Assembly: GCF_021390645.1 (NCBI RefSeq) | Contig: NZ_JAJEJT010000003.1 | Span: 1,452,946 to 1,516,945, forward strand | Direction of reading: 5' to 3' | From: Paraburkholderia flagellata | GTDB taxonomy: Bacteria > Pseudomonadota > Gammaproteobacteria > Burkholderiales > Burkholderiaceae | DNA: 64,000 nucleotides | Shown here: positions 9,121 to 18,179 of the stretch, in pieces | How the letters are laid out: every line of letters starts with the position of its first letter | How positions within the stretch are numbered: the stretch's first letter is position 1 | Translations under genes and position numbers: made by a program | The notes under the pieces: model-generated | The model's database searches: none | Seen by the model: the letters and a program-made list of their open reading frames with translations, nothing else | Told to the model about the DNA's origin: nothing

Positions 9121-10269
9121 TCATCGGGAAAGACCGCGCGCGTCGATCGGCCAGATCGCTTCCACGCGATCGCCCCTGAAGCAGACGTACTGATCGTAGA
9201 GATTCACGGTCGGGTCGCAGTGCCCCGGCGTCACGAGGATGCGCTGCCCGAGGAGGTGTGAAGTACCGGCATCCGGCGAGCCGATTATCTGCAGTTTGCC
9301 ATGCTCGTCATTGGCCGCGATGTAGGCGAGCGGCGGACCTTCGGACGCAGCCCATGTCACCGCCCGCGGAAGCCCGGCGTCGACGGCCAGCCCCTTCAGG
9401 CCAACATCGCAGACCACCATGCCAGGGCGGGTCGCGCTCATGATCGTGGATAGCACGAACAGGCTGTTGCGCGGCCGTACGGCGCCATGCCAGGCGATGC
9501 CGCCATATTCGCCGTCCATGATCGCATAGGAGCCTGGCTGCACCTCAGTGTAAACGCCGCTGGCAACGTCGAATTCAAACGTGCCAGTGCCGCCGCCGGT
9601 CACGCGCGTGCAACGCACGCCACGCGCCTGAAGCGCGCGTACGAACGCGCCAGCGCGCTCTGCCGCGCGACTGGCCGTCTCCTTGCGCGCCACCCAATCG
9701 GCAATATGCTGCGCCCCGCCGTGGTAGCCCTGCAGTCCTGCGAAGCGCAGGCTCGCGTGCATGGCGATGGCGTCGACGAGTTCGAACAGGGCATCGTGCG
9801 ATGTGACGCCGCAGCGGTTCTGACCGACATCGATCTCGGGCAGCACGTCAATCGTGACTCCCGCCGACGTCGCCGCCTGGCCGAGTGCGTTCACCTGCGC
9901 TACGGCGTCCACACAAACGCTCAGTTGTACGTACGAGGCGAGTTCTGTGGCCATCAAGAGCTTGTCCTCGCCGACAAACTCATTGGTGACGTGGATGTCA
10001 CGCACGCCGGCAGCGGCAAACGGATACGCTTCGCTCAGCTTCTGGCAGCAGATACCCGCGGCGCCGGCTTCGACTTGCTGAAGGGCGATGGCGCTGCTCT
10101 TGTGAGCCTTGGCGTGCGGCCGCAAGGCGACGCCATGGTCGGCGACGAATGCCGCTGTGTCGCGCAAGTTTGCTTCAAATGCGTCGAGATCGATCAGGAG
10201 CGAAGGGGTGCCGACCGTCGCAAGCCGGTCGCCGACGAGGGCGGGGGCAGGGGGAGTGAGAGTCATCAA
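9121..10269 (-). CDS. Fold-type-III PLP enzyme (DSD1/D-threonine aldolase family)
   Basis: PLP enzyme of 382 residues with an alanine-racemase-like barrel and a DSD1-type C-terminal domain. The motif RPHAKAHK holds the likely PLP lysine (Lys54), and PGHCDPT near the C-terminus matches the divalent-metal His/Cys-Asp site of D-serine dehydratases and D-threonine or 3-hydroxyaspartate aldolases. It is the last gene of a cystine-type ABC importer cluster (ATPase 180 bases upstream). Escherichia coli has D-cysteine desulfhydrase in the equivalent place, so a D-amino-acid or beta-substituted amino-acid lyase acting on the imported solute is plausible. A second ATG is one codon in. Confidence 0.8.
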   Translation of the reverse strand: MMTLTPPAPALVGDRLATVGTPSLLIDLDAFEANLRDTAAFVADHGVALRPHAKAHKSSAIALQQVEAGAAGICCQKLSEAYPFAAAGVRDIHVTNEFVGEDKLLMATELASYVQLSVCVDAVAQVNALGQAATSAGVTIDVLPEIDVGQNRCGVTSHDALFELVDAIAMHASLRFAGLQGYHGGAQHIADWVARKETASRAAERAGAFVRALQARGVRCTRVTGGGTGTFEFDVASGVYTEVQPGSYAIMDGEYGGIAWHGAVRPRNSLFVLSTIMSATRPGMVVCDVGLKGLAVDAGLPRAVTWAASEGPPLAYIAANDEHGKLQIIGSPDAGTSHLLGQRILVTPGHCDPTVNLYDQYVCFRGDRVEAIWPIDARGLSR

Positions 10270-10450
10270 GGCTCCGTTCAGGATATGCAGCCACGCCGTG
10301 CTTGCGCAAATGCAGGTGCGGGTATCGGAAGGCGCGCGACGCCACTACGGTGCGCGCTCGCCAATGCTGCGCCAGTATTGCACACTGCGTGGCCGGCCCC
10401 GGCGGCGCGTCCTGTTTTCTGACTGCGAGGAGGGCGTCGCGAGAATGCGA

Positions 10451-11179
10451 TCAATGAGGCAGCACGCGCATGAGAAAGTCCTTCGCGCGCTCCGACTGCG
10501 GATTGTCGAAAAACGCCTCTTTGCCGGCATCCTCGACGATGAACCCCTTGTCCATGAACAGCACCCGATGGGCGACTTTCTTTGCGAAGCCCATTTCGTG
10601 CGTCACGCACATCATCGTCATGCCTTCCTGGGCGAGTTCGATCATCACGTCGAGCACCTCGTTGATCATCTCGGGGTCCAGTGCCGAGGTGGGCTCGTCG
10701 AACAGCATGGCGATGGGGTCCATCGAAAGCGCCCGTGCAATCGCCACGCGCTGCTGCTGTCCGCCCGACAATTGACCCGGAAACTTGTCGGCATGCGCGC
10801 GCAGGCCCACACGGTCGAGCAGCTTCAGTCCCTTTTGCGTCGCCTCGTCCTTGCCGCGCTTGAGCACCTTGGTCTGCGCGAGCGTCAGGTTTTGCGTGAT
10901 CGACAGATGGGGAAACAGCTCGAAATGCTGGAACACCATGCCAACCCTCGCGCGCAGCTTTGGGAGATTCGTGCGCTGGTCGCCAACCGACTCGCCGCCG
11001 ACGATGATCTCGCCTTGCTGGAACGGCTCCAGGCCGTTCACGGTCTTGATCAAGGTCGATTTGCCGGATCCGGATGGGCCGCACACGACGACGACCTCAC
11101 CCTTGCTCACTTCGGTCGAGCAGCCGCTCAGAACCTGGAACGGCCCATACCACTTCGACACGTCTTTCAGTGTAATCAT
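10451..11179 (-). CDS. Amino-acid ABC transporter ATPase (TcyN/GlnQ type)
   Basis: Cytoplasmic ATPase of 242 residues for a polar amino-acid importer. It has Walker [10 protein letters not shown], the family signature LSGGQQQR, Walker [13 protein letters not shown] and the H-loop VTHEMGF. The frame extends upstream, but the ATG at 11179 begins the protein at the family N-terminus ([12 protein letters not shown]) and lies beyond the permease stop, 35 bases away. It is encoded with the permease and cystine-type binding protein on the same strand. The assignment to cystine or a related sulfur amino acid rests on the binding protein. Confidence 0.9.
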   Translation of the reverse strand: MITLKDVSKWYGPFQVLSGCSTEVSKGEVVVVCGPSGSGKSTLIKTVNGLEPFQQGEIIVGGESVGDQRTNLPKLRARVGMVFQHFELFPHLSITQNLTLAQTKVLKRGKDEATQKGLKLLDRVGLRAHADKFPGQLSGGQQQRVAIARALSMDPIAMLFDEPTSALDPEMINEVLDVMIELAQEGMTMMCVTHEMGFAKKVAHRVLFMDKGFIVEDAGKEAFFDNPQSERAKDFLMRVLPH

Positions 11180-11214
11180 CGAGATTCCTTGTGATGCGCG
11201 CCTGACCTGCTTGC

Positions 11215-11874
11215 TCAACGCACGTGCGCCAGGGCGAGCCGCCGTTCGACATGCCGCTGGACCCACGACATCGCGGTACTCAGCAGCCAGTAGATTGCCG
11301 CCGCGCTCAAATACAGCGGCAACGGCTGGAACGTGGAAGCGATGACTTCCTGCGCGGCGCGAAGCATCTCGGTCACGGTGATCACGGAGACGAGCGAGGT
11401 ATCCTTGATCAGGCTGATCAAGGTATTGCCAAGGCTCGGCACGGCGATCCTCAAGGCCTGCGGGCAGATGACGTACCGCAGCGTCTGCAGATGGTTGAGG
11501 CCGAGACTATGCGCCGCGCCCCATTGGCCCTGGCTGATGCCGAGAATCGCACCACGCATGCTTTCGGAGAGATAGGCCCCGGCATTGGCCGTCAAGGCGA
11601 GAATGCCGGCGCTGGTCGGATCGAGCGAGATGCCGAGATCCGGCAGGCCGTAGTACACGACAAAAATTTGCACCAGCAGCGGCGTACCTCGCATGAGGCT
11701 GACATAGCCGCGGGCGACGCCTGCGATGAGCGGCTGGCCGCTGATGCCCATGATCGCCACGACGATTCCGACCAGCAAGCCGAGGACCGAAGAGGCGAGC
11801 GCGAACTTCAGGGTAACGATGGCTCCCATGAGAAGAACGGGCAGCGCTTGAATGACGAGGTCGATGGGTGTCAT
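11215..11874 (-). CDS. Amino-acid ABC transporter permease (TcyL/HisM type)
   Basis: Inner-membrane permease of 219 residues with about five hydrophobic helices. It has the family's N-terminal [16 protein letters not shown] segment and the ATPase-coupling EAA loop ([20 protein letters not shown]). The length is typical for the HisMQ family. It lies between the binding-protein and ATPase genes on the same strand. A strong hairpin in the 93-base gap to the binding-protein gene probably lowers its expression relative to that gene. Confidence 0.9.
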   Translation of the reverse strand: MTPIDLVIQALPVLLMGAIVTLKFALASSVLGLLVGIVVAIMGISGQPLIAGVARGYVSLMRGTPLLVQIFVVYYGLPDLGISLDPTSAGILALTANAGAYLSESMRGAILGISQGQWGAAHSLGLNHLQTLRYVICPQALRIAVPSLGNTLISLIKDTSLVSVITVTEMLRAAQEVIASTFQPLPLYLSAAAIYWLLSTAMSWVQRHVERRLALAHVR

Positions 11875-11897
11875 GCGATGAAGTGCCGTGCGGGTGT

Positions 11898-11923
11898 GCC
11901 GCCCGGGCCGGAACCCGGGCGGC
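11898..11923 (-). terminator. Intercistronic hairpin of the cystine-type operon
   Basis: A perfect 10-base stem (GCCGCCCGGG with its complement) and 6-base loop lie between the binding-protein and permease genes. Hairpins here in ABC operons commonly stabilise binding-protein mRNA or attenuate downstream genes; that role is inferred. Confidence 0.55.
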
Positions 11924-11967
11924 TCGACAGGTGATGAGGAGACAGGGTGACTGCCGCTTATTGCAGA

Positions 11968-12777
11968 CTACTGCGAAACGGGTTGCGTGACATCCGTGCC
12001 GAACCAGTGCATAGAGATCTTTTTCAGCGTGCCGTCCTGCTTCATCGCACTCAGGGCGCCGTTGACCGCCTTCTCGAACTCGGGATTGCCTTTCTTGAAC
12101 GGAATGCCCATTTCCTGCTCGCCGCCCTTGAGGACCGAACCGGCCCGCAAGGGAAGGCTCGAGGTCTTGATGATGTACGGCAGCATGAGGCGGTCGTCGA
12201 GCGTCGCGTCGATCCGGCCTGCCGCGAGGTCGCGCAGCTTCTCGGGGGCGCCTGGATAGGTCTGCACATTGATCCCCGAAACGGCGCGAGCCATCTGGTC
12301 GTAGTTCGTGCCGAGTGTCACGCCGATCTTCTTGTCGCCGCCGAATTCCTTGAGCGAGTTGAAATCGCGTTTGTCGTTGGCCCGCTGAATCAACTGTGCT
12401 GCCGAGAAGGTGTAGGGCTGGCTGAAATCGAGTGCCTGCTGGCGCTGCGGAGTGATGGTGACCTGGTTGACGATGACGTCGAACTTGCCGGCTTGCAGGC
12501 CGGCGAGAATGCCGCTCCACTCCGTGGGGACAAATTCCGGCTTGACGCCCAGTCTGGTTGCGAGCGCTTTGGCGACATCCACATCGAAGCCTTCGAGTTC
12601 CCCGGCCGCGTTGCGGTAGTCGAACGGCGGATAGGTTCCCTCCAGACCGACGCGCAGCACACCGTTCGTTTTGACCGTGTCGAGCAGGTCCTGAGCGTGG
12701 GCGGCCGCGCCCACGAAGCTGAATGCAGCCGCAATGACCGCGCTGCGCAAAAACGGGCTGACCGAGCGTTTGAACAT
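11968..12777 (-). CDS. Cystine-type ABC substrate-binding protein (FliY/TcyJ-like)
   Basis: Periplasmic binding protein, 269 residues from the ATG at 12777, which has a strong GGAGGAGA ribosome site. The signal peptide ends at Ala-His-Ala. The mature protein contains RVGLEGTYPPFDY, INQVTITPQR-type (here VNQVTITPQR), LGTNYDQ and the C-terminal MHWFGTDVT, all close to E. coli FliY/TcyJ, the L-cystine and L,L-diaminopimelate binder. It heads the operon with its permease, ATPase and a PLP enzyme. Ligand cystine or a related diamino-diacid is the best guess by similarity. Confidence 0.85.
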   Translation of the reverse strand: MFKRSVSPFLRSAVIAAAFSFVGAAAHAQDLLDTVKTNGVLRVGLEGTYPPFDYRNAAGELEGFDVDVAKALATRLGVKPEFVPTEWSGILAGLQAGKFDVIVNQVTITPQRQQALDFSQPYTFSAAQLIQRANDKRDFNSLKEFGGDKKIGVTLGTNYDQMARAVSGINVQTYPGAPEKLRDLAAGRIDATLDDRLMLPYIIKTSSLPLRAGSVLKGGEQEMGIPFKKGNPEFEKAVNGALSAMKQDGTLKKISMHWFGTDVTQPVSQ

Positions 12778-13116
12778 CGTCGTCTCCTCCATGGGGTTGT
12801 GGTGTTCGTTCAACTGTATGTGATTGGTCAACTATTAGACGAATGTGGGCGCATTCCATGAATTGCCAGAATTCGTCATGGTGAGATGCGCGTTGGATTC
12901 GGCGTTAACCCAGCATAGCCGTGCGTGATATGCGTGGGAGTTGGTGTTTGAGAATCCTACGAGGGCGCAGAGAGAATTTTTTTCCAAAAATGCGCCGGTG
13001 TATCCCCTGGCATCGAGAATAAAATTCTCTCGCAGCCGCGAAGGATGCATACATCAATATAGTTGAGATGTCAACTGAAGTGAATCGAAGAGGAGGTCGA
13101 TGCGTGAGCGCGTGGC
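12778..13116. other. Intergenic region upstream of the cystine-type operon
   Basis: About 340 bases without a gene of normal size. The right part (about 12940-13080) is AT-richer than its surroundings, as promoters here are. It contains the perfect palindrome AGTTGA-GATG-TCAACT at 13061-13076. A strong AGGAGG ribosome site at 13091-13096 precedes an ATG at 13100 that runs only six codons before a stop. Confidence 0.5.
13061..13076. promoter_or_regulatory. Operator-like palindrome
   Basis: AGTTGA and TCAACT are perfect inverted halves 4 bases apart. They stand 24 bases upstream of a strong ribosome site whose reading frame is aborted after six codons. A regulator-binding role is inferred from symmetry and position only. 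Confidence 0.35.
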
Positions 13117-14709
13117 TTAAATCGCCGGCATGCTGTTCGCCTCGCGCGGCGCGCGATGCTTGCCAAGCCATTTCGCGAGATCGCTGGCGGACATCGCCTT
13201 CGCGAAGTACCAGCCCTGGCCATACTGCACGCCTTTATTACGCAGCCACGTCACCTGCGCTCCCGACTCCACACCCTCGGCGACGATTTGCAGGCCCAGT
13301 TCATGGGCCATCGAAATGATGTGCGGCGCGACGATGCTCGATGCGGTATCCTGGACAATCGTATCGACAAACGACTTGTCGATCTTCAGGACGTCGATCT
13401 CGAAGGTCTGCAAATACGAGAGACTCGAGTAGCCGGTGCCGAAATCGTCGATATAGATGGGATGACCGGCGGCCCGGAATGCCGCAATGACACTGCGCGT
13501 GGCTTCCGCATTCATGAAGCTGCGCTCCGTCGCCTCGATACGGATTTGCGCGGGCGCGATGCCTGTGCCATTGAGCGACGCGGTAAGAAGGTTCAGAAAG
13601 CGCAAGCTCTGCAGATCCTCACTGCTCACGTTGATCGAAACATAAAACGAGGGATTGGCGGTGAGCAATTTGCCGAGTTGCGCGATGGTCTTTTCGAGGA
13701 CGAGATCGGTCAACGGCTGAATGAGGTGGTTGTCTTCGGCCACGCGCACGAAAACCTCGGGCGAAACGGCGTGCCCGTTCAGCGTCCATCGCACCAGCGC
13801 TTCGACGCCGGCACACTGGTTGTCTGCGAGACTCACGATGGGCTGGAAAACCACGTCGATCCTGCGCCGGGAAATGGCCCAGTTCAGCGTTGCGGGAAAC
13901 GAGAGTTGCCGCGAAACGCGCTTGTAGGCGAGCCAGCCCAGCGCGGCGCCCGCGAACACGCCGATGGTCAGCCACGAGGCGAGCAGCTTGGGCCAGTCGC
14001 CCGCGACGCTGCTGCGCGGTGACTTCACCACGATGCCAAGCGAGCGCGTAGACGAGCGAGCGACTGCGTAATTCCAGTCATCGCTCTTTACGTTACCGCC
14101 ATGCTTCCACGCATCGAGCATGTCGTCCGGATCCGCGCCGGTCGAGACGGCGAGCAGCCGCCCCGTCGAAATCAGGACCACGGCGATGGGGCGTCTCGCC
14201 GGATCGATGAGATCGACGTACGAGCCCGGGTCGATGGAGACGTAGTGGCCATTGCGGCCAATCTGAATGTCCTTGCGGACGTCGCTTAGCGGGCTCTTCT
14301 GCTCGAACCACACCAGGTAGCCGTCGTTGCTGCGATAGTCGGGCGGCGGCAGCGTGAGATCCTTGCTGCGCACGTCGCCAAGCAGCGGAGAGCAGAGATA
14401 GTGCCCGTCGGCGTAGGTGCCGGCATCCTGGACATACCGGTAGTTGTAGATGACGCGCGCGGCCTGTTCGAGGTTGGACGGCGAACAAGGCGCGCCCGGT
14501 TCCCGGTCGAGGTCCGAAAGGGCGGCGAGGGCCTGGTACGTGACGAGGTCCGTGCGCATGACCGCCTTCTCGGCGAACTCACTCAGCTCGGCACGGTCGC
14601 GCCGCTGGACGTCCTTGTTCGCGACGTAAAGACTCGTGAAAACGGGGCCGAGGGTGGCGACGCACCCAAGGGCGACCGAAGCCGCAATCAGCGTGATGCG
14701 CTTGATCAT
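13117..14709 (-). CDS. CSS-motif/EAL c-di-GMP phosphodiesterase
   Basis: Membrane phosphodiesterase that linearises c-di-GMP, 530 residues. TM1 lies at the N-terminus, then a periplasmic CSS-motif sensor domain (cysteines in APCSPS and HYLCSP), TM2 at about residue 255-275, and a cytoplasmic EAL domain from about 280. The EAL motif is at residues 303-305, and the metal-binding DDFGTGYSSL segment and the later AEGVE motif are intact, so it should be active. CSS sensors respond to periplasmic thiol/disulfide state in E. coli relatives; that such sensing applies here is inference. The frame continues 13 codons upstream; the ATG at 14709 starts directly before TM1. Confidence 0.9.
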   Translation of the reverse strand: MIKRITLIAASVALGCVATLGPVFTSLYVANKDVQRRDRAELSEFAEKAVMRTDLVTYQALAALSDLDREPGAPCSPSNLEQAARVIYNYRYVQDAGTYADGHYLCSPLLGDVRSKDLTLPPPDYRSNDGYLVWFEQKSPLSDVRKDIQIGRNGHYVSIDPGSYVDLIDPARRPIAVVLISTGRLLAVSTGADPDDMLDAWKHGGNVKSDDWNYAVARSSTRSLGIVVKSPRSSVAGDWPKLLASWLTIGVFAGAALGWLAYKRVSRQLSFPATLNWAISRRRIDVVFQPIVSLADNQCAGVEALVRWTLNGHAVSPEVFVRVAEDNHLIQPLTDLVLEKTIAQLGKLLTANPSFYVSINVSSEDLQSLRFLNLLTASLNGTGIAPAQIRIEATERSFMNAEATRSVIAAFRAAGHPIYIDDFGTGYSSLSYLQTFEIDVLKIDKSFVDTIVQDTASSIVAPHIISMAHELGLQIVAEGVESGAQVTWLRNKGVQYGQGWYFAKAMSASDLAKWLGKHRAPREANSMPAI

Positions 14710-14976
14710 TCCGCACCCCGGCGTATGAAACGTTAGGGAACGAATCACAGACTGGACGCGCGCGTGCGGCCGCGCCTCCGATATTCTGGAGCCCGAACAT
14801 CAGTCCAAAGCATACACTCCGACGCTTCGTTTTCAACGGGAAACGCGTGGGCAGCGCTTCTGCGCCGCCACCACAGATGGCTTGCCGGTAGGACCATGGT
14901 CCGATTGTCCGCATCCGCCACGCCCGGCATGATCAGCACGTGTTGCTCGCCAGATTCGCTGCTCAGGGGGGCGTGA

Positions 14977-15489
14977 ATGCGGACGCTGTCCAACATCGTG
15001 AAGCGCGCGTGGCTTGCCGCCGCGGTGGCGCTCGTGGCTGGCTGCGCCCAGCCGTGGCAAAGCGTTCAGCCAGGCGCTGACCCGTCCGTGTTGATCGCGC
15101 GTCTTGGGCCGCCGCGCGAAACCTATAACCTGCCGGACGGCGGCAAACGGCTCATGTGGCCGACCCAGCCGATGGGGTCGACGAACACCGTTGCCGACAT
15201 CGACGCGAGCGGCAAGATTGTGAGCGTGCGCCAGGTCATGCAGGAGAGCGAGTTCTATCGCGCGAGAGTCAACGAGTGGACACGTGACGATGTGCTGATC
15301 AATTTCGGCCGGCCCGCGGAGACTGCCTACTTTTCGCGCATGCAGCGGGAAGTCTGGTCCTACCGCTACATCGAGAACAACATCGACTATATGATGTTCC
15401 ACTTCTACTTCGACGATCAGGGCATCTTGCGGCTCACGCAAAAGACGCCTGATCCGATGCGCGACCGGAACCTGAGGCGCGGGTTCTAG
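14977..15489 (+). CDS. Lipoprotein of unknown function
   Basis: A 170-residue lipoprotein. A signal sequence ends in the lipobox LVAGC, giving Cys23 as the lipidated residue. The mature part has two similar short modules (ARLGPPRETYNLPDGGKRLMWP and INFGRPAETAYFSRMQREVWSYRY), a pattern reminiscent of SmpA/OmlA/BamE-type repeats. No function is known to me. It is followed 53 bases later by the ClpP/LprI fusion gene on the same strand. Confidence 0.75.
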   Translation: MRTLSNIVKRAWLAAAVALVAGCAQPWQSVQPGADPSVLIARLGPPRETYNLPDGGKRLMWPTQPMGSTNTVADIDASGKIVSVRQVMQESEFYRARVNEWTRDDVLINFGRPAETAYFSRMQREVWSYRYIENNIDYMMFHFYFDDQGILRLTQKTPDPMRDRNLRRGF

Positions 15490-15542
15490 GGCGCGCTCAA
15501 TTCCAGTTTCGCTCCACAGGCGTGCGCCGCACGGAGGCGTGA

Positions 15543-16439
15543 ATGCGTAGCGCCCGGGCTTCAACGACCCTGCAAAGCCTCGCGCGCGTGTGGCTATTTG
15601 CTGCGCTGCTCATGCTCCCCGCCGTATCGCGGGCAATGGAGTTCAAGATCTACTACCAACCCGATCTCAAACTGAAAGTGATCGTCGGGAAGGGAAGAAT
15701 TCAGAGCGGCGACGCCCAAAAATTTCGGGCGGCCGCCAAACTTGCCGACCGTGATGGCGAAGGACTCGTTCCCCTGGTCCTGGATAGCCCGGGCGGAAAT
15801 GTCGAAGCGGCTTTCAGGGTTGTGGATGCAATGGATCAGGTCAGGGTGTATACGGCCGTTCCGGATGGGGCGAAATGCGCGTCCGCATGCGCCTCGATTC
15901 TGTTCGCCTCAGGCGAGCGTAGAAGTGTCATGGGTACGGGACAACTCGGCTTTCACAGTTGTTATCGACGTGCCGGGAGCACGTACGCCGCGGATTCGCT
16001 CTGCAACGAAATCATCGCCGCGAACGCCATGCAACGGGGCGTGAGCCACGCCGGCATCAATCGCTTCGTCGAGCAATACGGCGCGACGGACATGGCGTGG
16101 GTCGGGCGCAGTATCGCGTGCACCTTGCTTCAAGGGCTTTGCAGGCCGGGTTTGCTGGAAACGCAACCCGCAACGAAGGCGGCGCTGACGCATAGCTTCG
16201 ATTGCAGCGAACTCATATCTGCTCAGGCACAGCTTATTTGCGGAGATGCCGAGCTTGCCCGCATCGATAAAACCATGGCCGAAGTCTTTAACCAAAAGCT
16301 AGTGGTGTCGAATAACAAAGCCCGGCTAAGAGCGGAGCAACGGACATGGCTTCGAGATTCGCGCAATGCGTGCCGTGACAAAGCGTGTCTGCTGAAAAGC
16401 TATCAGGTTCGCCTGGCTGAGTTGAAGCGGCCCGGCTAG
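15543..16439 (+). CDS. Secreted ClpP-like protein fused to an LprI-like domain
   Basis: A 298-residue exported protein. After a signal peptide ending near Ser-Arg-Ala, residues about 35-195 resemble a ClpP/crotonase-fold serine hydrolase: LDSPGGNVEAA matches the oxyanion loop and CASACASILFA the region carrying the nucleophilic serine. Residues about 215-298 look like the LprI/DUF1311 domain (FDCSELISAQAQLICGDAELARID, then RTWLRDSRNAC), known from lysozyme-inhibitor relatives. The combination suggests a periplasmic protease-like module tied to a wall- or lysozyme-related module. The stop overlaps by 4 bases the stop of the convergent binding-protein gene. Confidence 0.7.
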   Translation: MRSARASTTLQSLARVWLFAALLMLPAVSRAMEFKIYYQPDLKLKVIVGKGRIQSGDAQKFRAAAKLADRDGEGLVPLVLDSPGGNVEAAFRVVDAMDQVRVYTAVPDGAKCASACASILFASGERRSVMGTGQLGFHSCYRRAGSTYAADSLCNEIIAANAMQRGVSHAGINRFVEQYGATDMAWVGRSIACTLLQGLCRPGLLETQPATKAALTHSFDCSELISAQAQLICGDAELARIDKTMAEVFNQKLVVSNNKARLRAEQRTWLRDSRNACRDKACLLKSYQVRLAELKRPG

Positions 16440-17326
16440 TGGCAATACAAATCGTTTTCCGCGTTGAACATGTCGAACGCAAGGCTGATCGCCTGATCCT
16501 TGCGCGCGGTCGCGAGCCACCGGCTACGCTGCCATTGCGTCACCGTGTTGCCGACAAAGACGGCGCTCGCCGCATCGCCCGCGCGCGTCGCGATGAACGC
16601 CGCCTGCGCAGCGATCGTGCCGGGCAGCGGGCGATAGTAGGACCAGTCCGCCTGCTTGAGCAGCGCTTCGATGACGAACTCGTCGTCGACCAGTGCGGCG
16701 CATTCGCCCGCCTGGAACGCCAGCAGGGCATCGAGCGGCCGGTCGAAACTGTGCACACTGGCGTGGAACTCGCGCGCCGCGCGCCCGGCAAACGGGTTGC
16801 CTTGCGACGCGCAAATCGCGCGGCCGCGCAGGTCGCGCCATGCGCGCACGTTGCCGTGGTTCAGAACGAGCGCCATGCCACGGCCGCTCGTGTACGAAGC
16901 CGGTGCGAACGCGACCCGCGCATCGGGCGAGAAGCTCAGGCCGGCGATGGCCGCATCGGCCTTCCCCGACTGCAGGGCGGCGCGTGCGGCGGCCGGTTCG
17001 GCCAGCAGGAACTGCACCGGCAGCCCGGCGCGGCGAGCGAGGTCGGAAGCGAGCGCAGCCGCGAACGGATCGGGCGCACGTACCGTGCGGTCGACCTTGC
17101 CGACGTAAAGCGCAGGCGCGGGGCGTGGCGGCACCGCTACGATCAGCTCGCCGCGCGCTGCCGCAGCGGCGAAAGGGCGCTCGTTATCGAGAAGGTCGCG
17201 CGGAAAGTCGCTCTTGAGCGCCCACGCGAGCAGCGCGAAACATGTGAGCGCGGCCGCCAGCGCGGTGGCCGGCCGGCGCAAGCGCCGCGGAACTGGTGAG
17301 GCGGCGAGCTGGGCGTTCCTAGTCAT
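16436..17326 (-). CDS. Membrane-anchored amino-acid-type binding protein
   Basis: A 296-residue solute-binding protein of the bacterial extracellular family 3 type. It has an uncleaved-looking N-terminal membrane segment (about residues 18-36) instead of a clear signal peptide. ELIVAVPPRPAPALYVG and the downstream AALQSGKADAAIAGLSFSPD segment fit the two-lobe fold. It is the last gene of a four-gene operon and overlaps the permease by 8 bases. Since the first gene already encodes a sulfonate-type binding protein, this importer appears to have two unrelated receptors, or this one may be a sensor. Confidence 0.75.
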   Translation of the reverse strand: MTRNAQLAASPVPRRLRRPATALAAALTCFALLAWALKSDFPRDLLDNERPFAAAAARGELIVAVPPRPAPALYVGKVDRTVRAPDPFAAALASDLARRAGLPVQFLLAEPAAARAALQSGKADAAIAGLSFSPDARVAFAPASYTSGRGMALVLNHGNVRAWRDLRGRAICASQGNPFAGRAAREFHASVHSFDRPLDALLAFQAGECAALVDDEFVIEALLKQADWSYYRPLPGTIAAQAAFIATRAGDAASAVFVGNTVTQWQRSRWLATARKDQAISLAFDMFNAENDLYCH

Positions 17327-18179
17327 TCTGCGCGAGTCCGACGCGCCAGCGCAGCAGTTGCCGCTCCAATATCGACAGGCTCTGATTGATCAGCAGTCCG
17401 AAGATAGCGAGCAGGACGATGCCCGCGTACATGTCGGGAATCTGAAACGTCTCTTGCGAATTGAGCGTATAGAAGCCGAGCCCCGAACGCGCGCCGATCA
17501 TCTCTGCCGCCACCAGCGCGGTAATGCTGTAAGCGCCCGCGAGGCGCACGCCCGTGAGGATCTGTGGCAGCGCTGCGGGCAGCACCACCTTCGTCGCGAT
17601 GAAGCGCTGCGAAGCGCCCATCGAGCGCGCGCAGTCGATCAGCACGCGCTCGACCTGCTTCACGCCCGCAATGGTATTGAGCAAGACCGGCCAGAACGCG
17701 GCCCACACGACAATGGCGATCTTCGACGATTCGCCAATGCCGAGAAACAGCATGAACACGGGAAAGAGCGCGAAGGCCGACACCTGCCGCAGCAGTTGAA
17801 AGACCGGGTCGACAATGCGCTCGACGCGCCGGAACCATCCCAGCAGGAAGCCGCACACCATGCCGCCGGCCACGGCGAGCAACAAGCCGCTCATGGAGCG
17901 CACGGCGCTCGCGCCGATATGCGTCCACGCGTCACCGTTGTCGAAGAGCCGCGCGATGGCGAGAGCGACCTGCGAAGGCGGGCTCAAATAGGCCGCGTTG
18001 ACGACGCCGAGCCGGGGCAGCAGTTCCCACAACAACAGGAAGGCGACGAGCGCAATGGAGCGCTCGACACCCACGCAAACACGCGCGAGGGACGCGCGAA
18101 CGCGCACGCGCCGCGCGCCGCGAGGCAGATGAACGGGCGATTCGCGGACCGTGCCTGGGTCGGACATCGAATCAGACAT
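17319..18179 (-). CDS. Sulfonate/nitrate-type ABC permease (SsuC/TauC-like)
   Basis: Inner-membrane permease of 286 residues with about six helices. The ATPase-coupling loop SMGASQRFIATKVVLPAALPQILTG is typical of the SsuC/TauC/NrtB family. The ATG at 18179 has a GGAG site 6 bases ahead. It overlaps the ATPase gene upstream by 8 bases and the binding-protein gene downstream by 8 bases, which indicates translational coupling. Substrates of this family are taurine, alkanesulfonates, nitrate or pyrimidine precursors; the ligand is not determined here. Confidence 0.88.
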   Translation of the reverse strand: MSDSMSDPGTVRESPVHLPRGARRVRVRASLARVCVGVERSIALVAFLLLWELLPRLGVVNAAYLSPPSQVALAIARLFDNGDAWTHIGASAVRSMSGLLLAVAGGMVCGFLLGWFRRVERIVDPVFQLLRQVSAFALFPVFMLFLGIGESSKIAIVVWAAFWPVLLNTIAGVKQVERVLIDCARSMGASQRFIATKVVLPAALPQILTGVRLAGAYSITALVAAEMIGARSGLGFYTLNSQETFQIPDMYAGIVLLAIFGLLINQSLSILERQLLRWRVGLAQND

